From assembly GCF_029227915.1 (NCBI RefSeq), contig NC_079875.1:24810001-24870000 (forward strand): 60,000 nucleotides of DNA, given 5' to 3'. The notes beneath the pieces are model-generated. The model was not told the origin of the DNA. It ran no database searches and saw only the letters and a program-made list of their open reading frames with translations. The stretch's first letter is position 1. Each line of letters opens with the position of its first letter. Both the position numbers and the translations under genes were made by a program. Below are positions 36,206 to 47,784 of the stretch, in pieces. The stretch is from Hydractinia symbiolongicarpus (taxonomy: Eukaryota > Cnidaria > Hydrozoa > Anthoathecata > Hydractiniidae).

Positions 36206-38345
36206 CTATCGGAATTCCCTTATTTCAGATAGTGTGTTGGTCAAAGACATGTCGATATCAGATATGTTAACATCCCGCCGCAATGATCTTGATCCACGCA
36301 GGCATAGCAATGTCGATCGGAGTAACGAAAAGCAAATTTTCGTTCTGACAAACGTCGTAGCGATAGACGTTGGTATACCACGTTTATCTGTTATCAACTC
36401 AGCAAGACGTTGATAGAATCTCTTGCATTCTCTTCCTAACCCACCGTGTGTAGAAAACACCAAAGGTGTAAAAGAACCATTTTCAACCTGCAAAACCCTT
36501 TCGTTGTATAACCTTTTCTTTTCTTGCTCATTTCTTTCATAGCAACGTTTGATTTCTGTGTTCCTATACCTCTGGGCGTTAAGGTCAAAGACCCTGACAT
36601 CGCAGAATACCCGTTGGCCAGGAATCCAGAAACCAAGTGCGCTAACATCTAATCGGGCTTCATTGGATGTGATCGCACTTTTCTGGTCAAAGCGTTCGTT
36701 TTGTAGTGGAGCAAGCATCGGTTCAATTCGTACGTCTTTACACACTTCTTTCAAAAGCTGAGCAGTTATATCACGAACTTCGTTATGACGTTGTGTGACA
36801 AACCCACCCTTTTTGCAGGATAACGCATGAGCAAGATCAAACTTTGAGCCACATGCACATTCAAATGGTAACCTGGGTAATTCCCAGTTATATCGAATTC
36901 TCAATGCGTCGAAAAACTGCTCCTTTGTGAGGTAGTAACCACTCTCTTTTATTGGCAGAGTCGTCAACCATTTTGACGCACCTATTTCCTGATTTGCTTC
37001 GTTCTGCCTCTTAGCACTTTCATCCATTTGTGACAATAGTCCTTGCAGAATGTTTTGATGGCTTTTATTTCTCTCAGACTTTATTTGGCTTTTCGTTTTG
37101 CTGATCTCGTTCGCATTTTCATTTTGTCTGAGAAGAATATTTACGAGCTCCGTCGTCATTTTCCGAGAATTCTCGTATTCTGTGTCAGAAACATTCTCAA
37201 GGATTTTTATTCCTAGACCTCCGAGACGTGGTGGCAAGGACATTAGCTCCCTCTCTACATCGTTTACAATATGACCACCAGTAATAGCCGGCAACAGTTG
37301 GTGTCTTATTACACTTTCCACTGGTCGCAGTAATGATGATATTTCTGGGATGGTCCGTAAATAGTATGTGAAGCGATGTTGATATCCACTAACATAGCAT
37401 GTGTAAGCTGCTTGTGGTTCGATAACAGCTATTTCTGAAATTAGTGTGATTTCTTTCACCCATTTCGCGACAATGTCTTCAACGTACTCTTTTCGAAAAG
37501 TCTCACTGCCAATAACTGCTCCGAGATGTTGTTCTCCTGTACATGTAATTTGGATATTTGTTTCTTTGAAGTGTGTTTTTGCTCCTTCAATGTTCTTATC
37601 TTTCACAATTAGCCATGATTTCTTTGGCTGTGGTTGGTAACCAAATTTTGGGCCTTCCACAATGAGCTCGTCCCACCATTTCCGAATGGTGGAAAAATTT
37701 CCAACAGCTGTTAAGTCATCAGCAAAAGCTACCAATTTCATATCAATATCAGCAATGTTTTTCATTCTATCAAGTAATGGTGTGAGTCCTATTGCGTAAA
37801 TGGCCATCCCCAACGGGTCGCCTTGAGTGGTACCTTCTCTTGAACTCAGTTCAGTTCCACCAATCACAAAAAGTCTCGCAGGCTTTATGTAGCAGTTGTT
37901 GATGTATGTTGCTAAAATCGGGCAAATGATCTTGGTATTATGAAGTGTTGCACTACGGTTCAAGCTATTGAAGGCATTTGCAGCATCAACTAATAAGACA
38001 CATTCGGCTTCTTCACTAGAGTATGCATCTTTCATTGCATGTATAGCAGCTTCGCACCCAGATTCATGACCGGAGCACATTTGAATTTTTGAACAAGATT
38101 CAATAACATCATTCTTTGATGCGTACATCACGGCTTTTCCAATAATGCGTCTTAAAACCTCTCCTACTCCGATAGGTCTAAGACCAGGGTTCAAGTCTAA
38201 AGGCACAAGACGACATCCTAAATACGCCTCTAAAGAATTATCGTTTACTTCTTCATGGCAAAGTCTTCTTGCAAACTTAGCTATCGCTTTCCGTAAATCT
38301 GTTCCTGTTTGTTTTTTATTGCGTAATTTAACGCGTTTGGAACGA
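36206..38345 (-). CDS. Retroelement reverse transcriptase with C-terminal zinc/endonuclease-like region, 5'-truncated
   Basis: An unbroken frame runs from about 38,345 (no start codon; first Met at 38,206) to a stop at 36,206, about 710 codons. From the first Met it shows RT motif A (LLVDAANAFN, Asp 74), motif B (GTTQGDPLGMAIYAI, about 125-139) and catalytic FADD (161-164), then GYQPQPKKSWLIVK. The last third carries CACGSKFDLAHALSC (Cys/His cluster), RHNEVRD and a block ARLDVSALGFW...VFCDVRVF that resembles a PD-(D/E)xK-type nuclease core. The architecture recalls restriction-like-endonuclease retrotransposons (R2-like), but I cannot name the clade. The intact frame suggests recent insertion. 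Confidence 0.75.
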
Positions 38346-38526
38346 AGATAATGCTATCTTTAGATAACACGAGTTATCTTAAGTTACGAAAAATATCGTC
38401 AAATTATATTAATAACAGCTCTAATCTCAAGATAACTACAAAGTAAAGATATAATTATCACATTAATATGTTATCTTAAGATTACTCGAGTTATCTTACA
38501 ATCAGGACATTAATGTGAATATGCAC

Positions 38527-38610
38527 GCATTCCAAAGTCACATTAATAGAGTTATCTTAAGATAACATTTGTTATCTTAAGATAACTGTATTAATGTGAC
38601 TTTGGAATGC
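38527..38610. mobile_element. 84-bp palindromic MITE
   Basis: The 22-bp arm starting GCATTCCAAAGTCACATT is repeated in inverted orientation at the right end. Between the arms the perfect 16-bp palindrome GTTATCTTAAGATAAC occurs twice. Related words (GTTATCTTAAG) are scattered from 38,355 onward, suggesting a larger decayed relative next to it, abutting the 5' edge of the reverse transcriptase frame. Confidence 0.75.
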
Positions 38611-38679
38611 CATAGCCTTCCGCCATCTTGGTTTTTACAATTTGTCCGTTTTGCCGGTTGCCGATCGGTCATAACATCA

Positions 38680-39182
38680 CTCCAAATCATTCCTCAAGGC
38701 TCTGTTTTAGGACCACTTTTATTTTTAATTTATATAAACGACTTGAATTGTGGAATTAACTATTCTATGGTACATTACTTTGCTGATGATACAAACCTCC
38801 GGCATTTCAGTGACTCTTTGAAACAACTGGCCAAACAAATGAATTTAGACCTCAAGCTTCTCTGCCATTAGCTGAATGCTAATAAGATTTCTCTTTATGC
38901 TAGCAAGACGGAGTACATTATATTTAAACCCCTTAATTATGATTTTAGGCTTCTCATCAATGGTAATTATATATGTTCGTGCCCTCTTGTGTGTCCTGTG
39001 CCGTCTATTCTACTCGTCAAAGGGTGGCCTTATCCTCGTCTTAGCTTCTGCTATTAGGTAAGGTCTCCCTTCAAAAATAGTTTTTTTGCTGTTTTTTTTT
39101 TCTCTCTTCATATTACCAATTTATTTAATTATTTGAACTGAACAGCTATTTGTGATTAATAAAATAATCCTATCTTATCCTA
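38680..39182 (+). pseudogene. 5'-truncated LINE fragment
   Basis: It encodes IPQGSVLGPLLFLIYINDL, HYFADDTNL and LNANKISL with one in-frame stop, then non-coding 3' sequence ending ATAATCCTATCTTATCCTAT. Over 80 residues it is clearly the same RT family as the LINE at 27,745-29,505. Confidence 0.82.
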
Positions 39183-39189
39183 TCCAACT

Positions 39190-42100
39190 CAGGGTGGCCA
39201 TCAAGAACGAATCCAGCAAGGCTCCGCGACAGACGTCTGTCACGGTTGCTACGTCGCGCAGGTAAGAGTGGCTCTTGTTTGTTTTGCCCTGATTATTGGA
39301 GCTGGGTTTACGGTTAATGGAGCTAGGTTTACGTCTGCTGGAGCCGGGTGTATGACTGCTCTGTTTTGTTCGTCTTGCTGCTGTTTCCAGTACCAAGTAT
39401 CGTCTAAATGAACCTGTTTGTTGTCGACATGATAAGGCTAACGTCATCCTTGTGTCGACGCACGGTGGAATTGTTGTCTTGACTCTGCAGAATTAAACCC
39501 GATTTCCCGTCATGCTTACCACGTTATAGCTGGATCTTTTGTATAGAGGCTTGCATTTCGACTGTTGTTTTTGTTTAGCAGCAAATACTTTATCGCCTGG
39601 TAGTGCTTGGTATGGACGACGTTTGACGCGGCTGTTTTGACGCTCACCTCGATCACGCCTCTGCTTTTTGTCTTGCAGTCGAGCCTCCTTACCTTGGTTA
39701 TCGGGGTATATGTTTCTTGAGAATTCTCAATGACATCCATGACGAACCAGGATATTTCCTGGTGCTAAACCGGTCGTGGGTGCGGTGTTAAGCAGACAAG
39801 AGTTCATTCAACGACTGGTCACGGTTCTGCTTCGTCTCGAATGCTACTTTCATGGATTTTCCAATGGGTCGCATAAATGTTTCTGTAGGAGTTTGTGGCT
39901 GGTATGGAAATATTTCTGTGTATGAAATACCGTTTATGTCAAGTAGGTGTCAAACTCGTGGCTGTTAAATGGAGAACCGCTGTCATTTCGGTAATTTTCA
40001 GGGTACCCGTAGTTCATGTATATGTCATTTACTGCTGACAGTACCGGCTTTTCTTACGTTGATGGCGCTATTTTCTCTGCAGGGAATATGGAAAAGTTAT
40101 CTTGAACAACGAGAATATGTTTCTTATCAGGATAAAAAAAATCGATGTTGACGTCTTCTCATGTGGTTTCGCTAGTTCCCAATGCAATTACGGGCTCTTT
40201 CGTTGTTTTCTTTGTGAAGAGTTGGCATCCTTGACATGTGTTGATTTTCTGAGTTACCAATTCATTTAGTTCTGGAAACCAGTAATGTGTTGTCAGTGTC
40301 CTCTTCAGTCTACTAGCTTCGGGGTGTCCACCTAGGCGCGCTTAATCGATAGCAACTTTCCAACACGACTTTGGTGGAATAATTCGTTCTTCAGGAGCAA
40401 AACTTCATCTGATTCCGTTAGATAGTCCAAGATTTTGTCTTCTTTTGGAATCTTTCCACGTTTAAGGTGCTTGCTTAGACGTGCAAGCACTTCGTCAGCT
40501 TTCGATTTTTCTATGATCTTTTTCATTGAAATTGCTTCTAAGCATGGAGAGAATTGCAATAGCCGTACGGCTTTCTCTAATTTGTTAGTTTCGTTGGAAA
40601 GGGATAGCTAGGCGTGATATGAAATCAGCGAGGTCCACGTTGCCAGCACGCCGTTATACTTCGTAATCAATGTCCTGATGACGTAATTTAATACGATCAG
40701 TTCGAGCAGATTCTTTTCTTGTGCTGCCAAAGATACTCACCAACGGCTTGTGGCCAGTTAGTACGATAGCTATAGGCCCTCCAACGAGATAAGTTTGAAA
40801 TCTCCTAAGGTCAAAATCCACTGAAAGTGCTTCGAGATCGATCTGGGCACATCTGCACTCGATTGGTGTTGTTGCTCTGCTGCCAAATGCTATTGGTTTT
40901 GCATCTTCTGGGTCCCTGTGCCAGCATTGCTGAAATACCACTCAAATGGGTATCAGTGAATAAAAATGTGTTATGATTCGGATAAAAAAAGGAAGCAATG
41001 CATCCTTACTGAGCGAGTGTTTCTACTCTTCGAACTCATGCTGGCATTGTTTTGAATTCAGCCTCCTTTTTGGTTAACTGAAGCAAAGTAGGTACGAATT
41101 CTGCATTAGATGGCATCATGCATAGAAAAGATTTCAGGGCAACAACCTTCGTTGGATCTGTACGTATACCATCTTCTGTCACAATCATTACCCAAAATGG
41201 TACCTCTTTCTTGGCAAACAAGCACTTGTCTGGGTTGAGAGTCATGCCCAATTCTGATTACATGTTCCTCAGATATATCTGCAGATAGTGGATGCTTTGT
41301 TCCCATCACTAGACGTTTGAAGCGACAGTTAAATGTCTGTCATCGGGTGCAATCAAGCTTTGAGACATATTTGCACCCTGATAGTTGTGCCTTAACGGAA
41401 TAGGCATATTGGTGTCTTTTATAGCCTTATTCGGTTCGCGCATGTCAACAACCACCCTTATTCCGCTGTCATCTTTTGGGGCTAGGTCAACGTTAGTGCT
41501 GGGCCACCGTGTTCTTCTATGATGTCGGCTTCCTCCATCTTCTTTATCATCGCATCGAATCTTCCACGCAAGTAAAACGGTATAGGGCGAGGGTTAGCTG
41601 CTACAGCTGGTACGGTCTCATCAACATGAAGTGTCACCTCGTGGTTTTTAAGGATCCCTACGCCTTCAAACCTTGTAGTTGCTAATAATGTCTACTGGTG
41701 TTGGATCACGTTTGGTTCTTGTACGTCTTATTAACTTGGATTTACTCATCGCCTGTGAAGCTGCAGTAAACTCAACAATACCAAGCTCTTTAGAAGCGAC
41801 ACCACTCAACAGAAATTTCAATTCTTTCTTCAAAATATAGATTCTTAGGTTGGCCATGGCTCCTTTCCACATCACAGGACTTTCATAATAAACAGCGCAT
41901 TTTATGGCTTTCGATCCATGCGGTGTAATTGGATGTCCTGTTTGTGGCACACTTGTTGGAGGGCAAAGCGATATAAACATTTTAAATTAATAAACACTCA
42001 TGATTTTTATATATATATTAGCATATCTTGTGCACAATATATTTTATTGTAAATAGTTTTCTTCTTTAAAAATATGATGTGCAAGTTTAAACTGTTTTCA

Positions 42101-42235
42101 TCAATACTTCCACTGCCGTACCATAGCTTCTTTGTTTCGAAGTGATCATGAAACTCTCTATAACAGACTTTTTGTCCACCACTAGGAATTTGTAACTTTG
42201 GTTTTTCGCCACTCTTCTTTTGCAGCCTCAACCAT
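39190..42235 (-). pseudogene. Decayed Ty3/Gypsy retrotransposon pol
   Basis: On the minus strand, from high to low coordinates, several pieces are seen in shifted frames. They are a protease/gag-end piece (about 41,666-42,235), an RT C-terminal piece (LNPDKCLFAKKEVPFW, 41,200), an RNase H piece (GSRATTPIECRCAQIDLEAL, LTGHKPLVSIFG; 40,690-40,900) and the integrase HHCC zinc region (LGGHPEAS...YWFPEL...CQGCQLF; 40,170-40,340). Presumed integrase remnants lie below 40,100. No LTRs were recognised. The order protease-RT-RNase H-integrase identifies Ty3/Gypsy. Confidence 0.8.
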
Positions 42236-43110
42236 TCTCAAGAAAAGAATCTGAAAGATACAGAACGATAAATGTATTCTGAATTTTATTAACAATACGA
42301 AAGAACTCTCCACAAATTCTGCACACGTTAGCTAAAAATTAAATATGGACAAACAACGATCTGATTAAGACCCGAGATTGGGCGGGAAGCTAAGTTATGC
42401 CATCGTCCGACGCCTTTTCAGCTTTGTTTGTGAACAGGAAGGGGTGCGAGAGTCTGTTTATTAACGCATCATATTTGAGGTTTATAAGCGAAAAGCGAAT
42501 TTGCCAGTGATGTCTAAAGATTGGGCCGATTCTTTGTTGACCAATATCGCACACTATCTCGAGCACTAAAATGATTGCGAAAATGCTTTCAAGTATTTCC
42601 AATGCCAAAAAAATGCCCTGTTCTAAAATGGAGGATACAGATAGCGATTCTATTTTGATTTTCTATCGTTGAACAAAAATCAGAGAAAACGGAATTACAA
42701 GGTGGCACAATGTAACCAAAGTTGGTTGAATTATGAATATAAGCCCTTTGTTAAATACGGTGCTAGTTTTAAGTAATGCCTTGATTAAATTAAGTAAATT
42801 AAGTAAAAAAAAAAATTGAAAAACATACAAATTTTAAAAATATTAAAAGTAAAAGAGTTTCATCTCAACTGAGCAAGTCCAGACGTGAGGATATTAAAAT
42901 TTTTGCTGCGGGCTCTTTGTGCAGGGAATACAAAAACGGCGTGTTAACACTTACGAACCACGATTTATATTATAACATTCATAAGAATATAGCACAATTC
43001 ACTTGCAGTGCAAGCGACTGTTAAAGTCATCATCAGGTAAAAATCTAAAATAATAATAAAAATCAGTTAATACAGATTAAAACAAAAGTGTCTACAACAT
43101 ACGTTCACTA
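42236..43110. other. No gene seen
   Basis: A minus-strand frame at 42,390-42,608 contains one hydrophobic stretch (ILESIFAIILVLEIVCDIG) but no splice context or family match that I can defend. The rest is AT-rich. Confidence 0.4.
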
Positions 43111-43114
43111 AACT

Positions 43115-43310
43115 TCAAAATATATTGAAATTATATAACAATTTTATCAAAAGAGTGTGACTTTTAATCTTGTCTTTTGGATGCTCCCTTATGCAGGTGG
43201 TGAGATGCCGACTTGATTGATTACATCGTGGACAACAAATTTCATAGACCACATCACTTTTAAAAGGAATATCAACTGGTTGTTTTAGGGAAAGTAGAAC
43301 AGTTTTCAAC
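43115..43310 (-). pseudogene. Penelope-like GIY-YIG endonuclease fragment
   Basis: The peptide VDIPFKSDVVYEICCPRCNQ followed by SSRHLTTCIREH matches the start of the GIY-YIG nuclease region of Penelope-like elements (VYxxxCxxC...YxGxTxRxLxxRxxEH). The GIY-YIG tyrosines themselves are damaged. Decayed sequence of the same element may extend to about 43,640. Confidence 0.55.
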
Positions 43311-43675
43311 GTTGATATGGAGCTTTCAACTTTTTTAGTGTTTTCTCGTATCTATCCGTATGCTTACCGCGGTACTGGATAAATATCATCATCTTTGCTT
43401 CCTCTGACTTTTCTGTTTTGTTTTCAGGAGCTTTTGGTTGCACTTAAATTTTTTTTCTAGCGTTTGTTTAAACTATCCGCAATGCTTTTCGTAGAACAGT
43501 TTGTTTTGCATTCATCTACAAATAGAAAGCCATTCAGCTGCTTAGTTTGCAATATTAAATAGGCAGATGCTGGCTTACTGGAACTAAACCATACAAATGT
43601 GGTGGTTGCCTACTAAAAGGCTTTAGCTTATTGTATAACTTCTATAACTTCAGTACTGATTTTATTATTATTATA

Positions 43676-43770
43676 CTAGACTCGTCGGGGGCCTGTGGAA
43701 AAATCTACAGGTTCGTTTTTATACCGCATTGCGTGCTTCTTACTACTTCCGGTACCACTTATCTATAATT
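43676..43770 (-). mobile_element. Helitron 3' end
   Basis: On the minus strand the hairpin CCTGTAGA TTTT TCCACAGG is followed by CCCCCGACGAGTCTAG and host T, a textbook Helitron 3' terminus. The sequence before it matches the mini-Helitron at 29,803. The matching 5' end was not found. Confidence 0.65.
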
Positions 43771-44460
43771 AAAGTTAAGAAAACGAATTGGTGTTCTTAA
43801 TATAATTGTCAGCACGAAACAGTAAGACTGCTAGTGTCTGTCGTTTCACTACGATAGACACCGACTTGAATATAACTTCATTTTGTAGGTTGAATATCGC
43901 ACTGTGTGCTTTAGATTTAAACTAATTGGATTAGCGCGTACGACTGGTAAGCTTTTAGCCTTATCCCAAGGGCGTTTTATCAAATTCTGTAGGTTAAATA
44001 CCATTTTGAAAGAATGCCGAAACGTAATGGAAAAAATAATTCCAAACCCAGAAAAAAATTCAGTGAAAAAGTTATCAGTTCAGCATCGTCCGCTGGCGAG
44101 TCAAAGGAGGGACATGATAAAGGACGGAAAAAACCTTGCGGGATCAGTAAAAAACTTTGTTGGTTCGGTTTGAACAACAAAGAGGAAATAAATCTTGCTA
44201 AACGTGTAATTTAGGATTTAGCCTGACTCGTTCCAAAATTAAAGATATTGTGCAAGTATTCATTATTCTACTCGAAAAGAAGGTTAGGAAATAAATGGAC
44301 ACTTTTGAAGTTCTTGGCTTTGCTGTGTTGACAAACTTTTGGAAAAACTTTTGTTTTTTTCTTGGCATGTAATGTAGTTGTATCGTAATTTTGGGTATTG
44401 TTATTCAATGGTCCCTACCATTAAATATTCTTGATGTTTGGACTTAAAAGCACCATCATA

Positions 44461-44637
44461 GTAGCTTTGGTCAGATAGTTTTTGTCAAGTAGCTTTGGTC
44501 GAGTAGCTTTGATTAAGTAGCTTTGGTCGAGTAGCTTTGGTCGAGTAGCTTTGATCAAGTAGCTTTGATTAAGTAGCTTTGATTAAGTAGCTTTGGTCGA
44601 GTAGCTTTGGACGAGTAGCTTTGGTCAAGTGGATTCA
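44461..44637. repeat. 14-bp minisatellite
   Basis: About twelve copies of GTAGCTTTGGTCGA and variants (GATTAA, GATCAA) are in tandem. An inverted, more distant echo of the unit lies within the short minus-strand frame over 44,555-44,773. Confidence 0.9.
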
Positions 44638-45513
44638 GGTAGTGTGCTATAGTACTGGTATGCAGTATGTCGCATGTTAAATAACTATCCTGCAAATTTT
44701 GCTGAATAATAAAATAGAAATACAGGAAGATAGCCTGCTGTTGCCCTATCCTGCTAAAACAATAACTCAGCAATTTTATTTGTAGAATAAGTTTTCATGG
44801 CAGTAGTAACAGGATTTAGCATAGAAATTATTAACTAAGTACTTTGGTGTAGCTAAACTGCATTTGACAACATGTAGTTCGAAGCCAGATATAAATAAAC
44901 AGCTAGCTGGATAAGCCCAAGCATAAAAAAAAATAATTTTTGTCAGGATAAGAGCTCTTATACCTAAATAAATGAAAACTTAGTCATGCTCCATCAAAAT
45001 CCCATTTTGCATCATAGATGAAATAAATCAATTAATTAGCCAGCTCGCATAGAAGCTAGGACTTGAACGCTCTCAAATAATTTGGCAAAAATATACTTTT
45101 TAATGAAATTGGTCCCATTATAAAAAACCCATCCTCGTCCCCAAGGTTTGTTGGCTAACTTGGCGGCTGAACAATTAAACGGTTAATTTCGCCGCCTGCT
45201 TTCGATGTGAAAAACCCTGGGGACGGGGTTGATCAAAAAACAATTTGTAGGAACAATGGCGTCAGTAATTTTCATAATTAATATAATTACTATTGAAAGA
45301 TGCGGAATAAGTAAGAATAACCTTGTGTGGCAGTCCATCATTTCATGATACTGTGAAAAGTCTATTAAGTCACTCCAAATTATTCTTTACTTGGACTGCC
45401 GGTAAGATTTATTAGCTTCTTTATATTTTGTCTGTTTGCCTGTCTGTCAAGGAACCACGAAGTTAAATATATAAAGGACGGGCGACCCCGTATATTTTTG
45501 CACGTTTAGTTTA

Positions 45514-45600
45514 TCTTATATATTAATTCCCCTGCGTGAGTGAAATTGTGAGTCCACAACACGCAAATCACGGGTCACTTATTTACTAAAAAAATAAGTA
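45514..45600 (+). mobile_element. Helitron 5' end of the same family as the tandem pair
   Basis: After host A the sequence reads TCTTATATATTAATTCCC and continues CTGCGTGAGTG...GTGAGTCCAC...CACGGGTCACTT, matching the minus-strand start of the elements at 9,010 and 11,571. The rest of the element diverges and no 3' end was identified. Confidence 0.75.
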
Positions 45601-46059
45601 AGCCGCCAAATAAGAAAACAGGGGTCCATTTTTCTTTTATGCTACAGCGCCGTTCTCGGTTGTTACAGTTGAAATAATTTTATTATATACCCGTAAGCAA
45701 AAACAGCCATTGAATAAATAATCGTATTCCACCCGTATTATTCGATGCTTGTGTTCAATAGTTTTGACAAAACATTCGTAAACGCATGTTTTGATTTTAT
45801 CCTTTCCGCCTCATTAATTTTTATCGTAATTAACTGTGATTGGTTGTTTCTTAGTGGTCCGTTTTCTGATTAGTCGATTTCCAAACACGTGAAATGGCGG
45901 GAACGTTTTTGTCGAGAAAATTCTTTTTACAAAAACATCAAAACAAAGAAATCGAAACAAAAATGAATCGCTTCGGGGACATAACGAAAACAAAACAAAC
46001 ACAAAACAAAATAAGTAATATTAATTATAACAATCTCTTTTGGGTATATAATAAAACAT

Positions 46060-46194
46060 ATATACAATAGGTAAACATAGGTTATTGGATTTATTAACCC
46101 TCGGTGATATTATATTCAACTCCACTGCGCGTCGTTGAATATAAATCACCTCGGGTTAATAAATCTCAATAACCTATGTTTACCTATTGTATAT
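46060..46194. mobile_element. 135-bp hairpin (fold-back) element
   Basis: Two arms of about 60 bp are inverted copies: ATATACAATAGGTAAACATA on the left and its complement ending 46194. The stem continues with minor mismatches through TTATTAACCC and CGGTGAT to a GC-rich loop near 46,130. A palindromic MITE is most likely. Confidence 0.8.
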
Positions 46195-46631
46195 CTACTT
46201 ATAATTTTACCCCTGGTTTACCATGTGCGCGCCGTATCTCATGGAAACAAGTTGTTTATCAACTGAAAAAAGAAAACCGAAGCGAAGAAGGTTGTCTGCT
46301 TTTTAAGTTAATCCTGAAAAAAGTTACTTCAAACAAAGCATGCCAATGTTTACTCATCATGAGGTTAGCTTATATGTTTTTCTATATTTTACATTTTTGT
46401 GTTGTGGGACCGAGGTTGTATCGCATGCAAGTATGGCTGTAATTCGAATTTAAAATGTAAAAAACAAACTGTTGTTGTCGAACGAAGTTAATAATGTTGT
46501 TGTCATAAATATTTTTTAAAACGAAGAAAAACGTACGATGATAACACATTACAAAAAGAATTGATTGGAAATGCATCAGACAATTGTAGCTATACATTTT
46601 CAATTCGTTCTCTTTGGGATGAAGCGAAATT

Positions 46632-46674
46632 TAGTAATCGAAATGAATTTGGCCCAAATTCATTTCGATTACTA
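46632..46674. repeat. Perfect 43-bp palindrome
   Basis: The arm TAGTAATCGAAATGAATTTG plus G (21 bp) is followed by one base and its exact inverted copy. It lies in AT-rich DNA without coding sequence. Confidence 0.95.
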
Positions 46675-47031
46675 ATCACCCAAATTTTGGGTGTATAACG
46701 ATTTTTTAGCCGTTTCTTTTGGAGCTAAAATTTCCTTAAATATTAAGTTTGTTGTTGTGTCTTGAGCCGGAAATATTTTCTTTAATCACTAATTTTGTAA
46801 GAATAAATTCTGAAATATGGGTCAGAAGTTTAGAATATTATAAGAATACGTCCAAGCTTAATAGTTTTAAATATGAACATTTGTATGACGCACAAAATTT
46901 ATTAGAAGTTTACTTTTTTTATTGTATATCAAACGAACTAAACTTTTTTGTGTCCAAGGAATGGGCCGTTACATGTAGTAGAATTGCCATCATCTAGATA
47001 TAGTAACTTATAGCATGCTTTATTTTATTAA

Positions 47032-47780
47032 CCCTATTCGGTCCGGGGTTTTTCGAACATACTATGACCGGGGGTGGGGGGGGGGCGGATTCCGCCCCCC
47101 CTCAATAACTTTTCATAAGGTTGTTCAAATTAAATCAAACTTGGCACACTTATAGTTCGTCATAAAAGGAACAAAATGGCGCCAAAAAAAATTTGCTTGC
47201 GTCAGCACATTTTCTGTGACGTCATCAAAAGCTTGAAAATTGTTAAAAATGCCACTATCTGCTTAAAATATAATTACTTTTGTTCTAGAGCGAATTTTTA
47301 CATTCTGTTTGAAGTTTCTGAAAGCTAAATAAAAGTTATTTAACATATCTTCCGGTTTTTACATGGATCGGATGAAAAATTGCCAAAAATTGCCCGAAAA
47401 TCCATTTTTTTCCGATTTTCGGGTAAAATCCGACAAAATCGGGAAATCGGATTAGTCACGTGTTCAAATTATTCAAAATGATCTTTCTTGATGAAACAAA
47501 GTTGTGTTGCAAGTTTCAAGTTCTAAGGATAATCCTAACAGGAGTTAATATATTTTCCCCATTATAAGGATTTCATAGAGATTTTTAGGGGTAGTTTCGA
47601 GTAATGGCCAATATCAAAGCTTCTAAAAGGTATGGGACCTAAAAAATTAGCATGCAGGTGTCTAATAGATAAATGTTGAAACTCAGTAAGTATCATAGCC
47701 ATATAACAAAGCAATCAGGAGTTATTAAAAAAAAACCGTCAGGGGGGGCGGAATCCGCCCCCCCCCCGGACCGAATAGGG
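47032..47780. mobile_element. piggyBac-like MITE (749 bp, TTAA target duplications)
   Basis: Ends CCCTATTCGGTCCGGGG and the inverted copy ending GGG at 47780 are flanked by TTAA on both sides (47028-47031, 47781-47784). CCCT termini plus TTAA duplications are the piggyBac signature. Near both ends a run of G's or C's flanks GGCGGATTCCGCC / GGCGGAATCCGCC. There is no transposase. Confidence 0.85.
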
Positions 47781-47784
47781 TTAA

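Noticed and set aside
42390-42608. Possible membrane-protein exon
   Set aside because: Only one hydrophobic stretch, without credible splice partners or a recognisable family.
44014-44214. Small basic protein (66 aa, Lys/Arg/Ser-rich) on the plus strand
   Set aside because: No homology, splice context or neighbouring gene supports it, and overlapping frames of similar length exist on both strands.
44461-44637. CRISPR-like array
   Set aside because: Contiguous 14-bp units without unique spacers, in an animal genome: a minisatellite.
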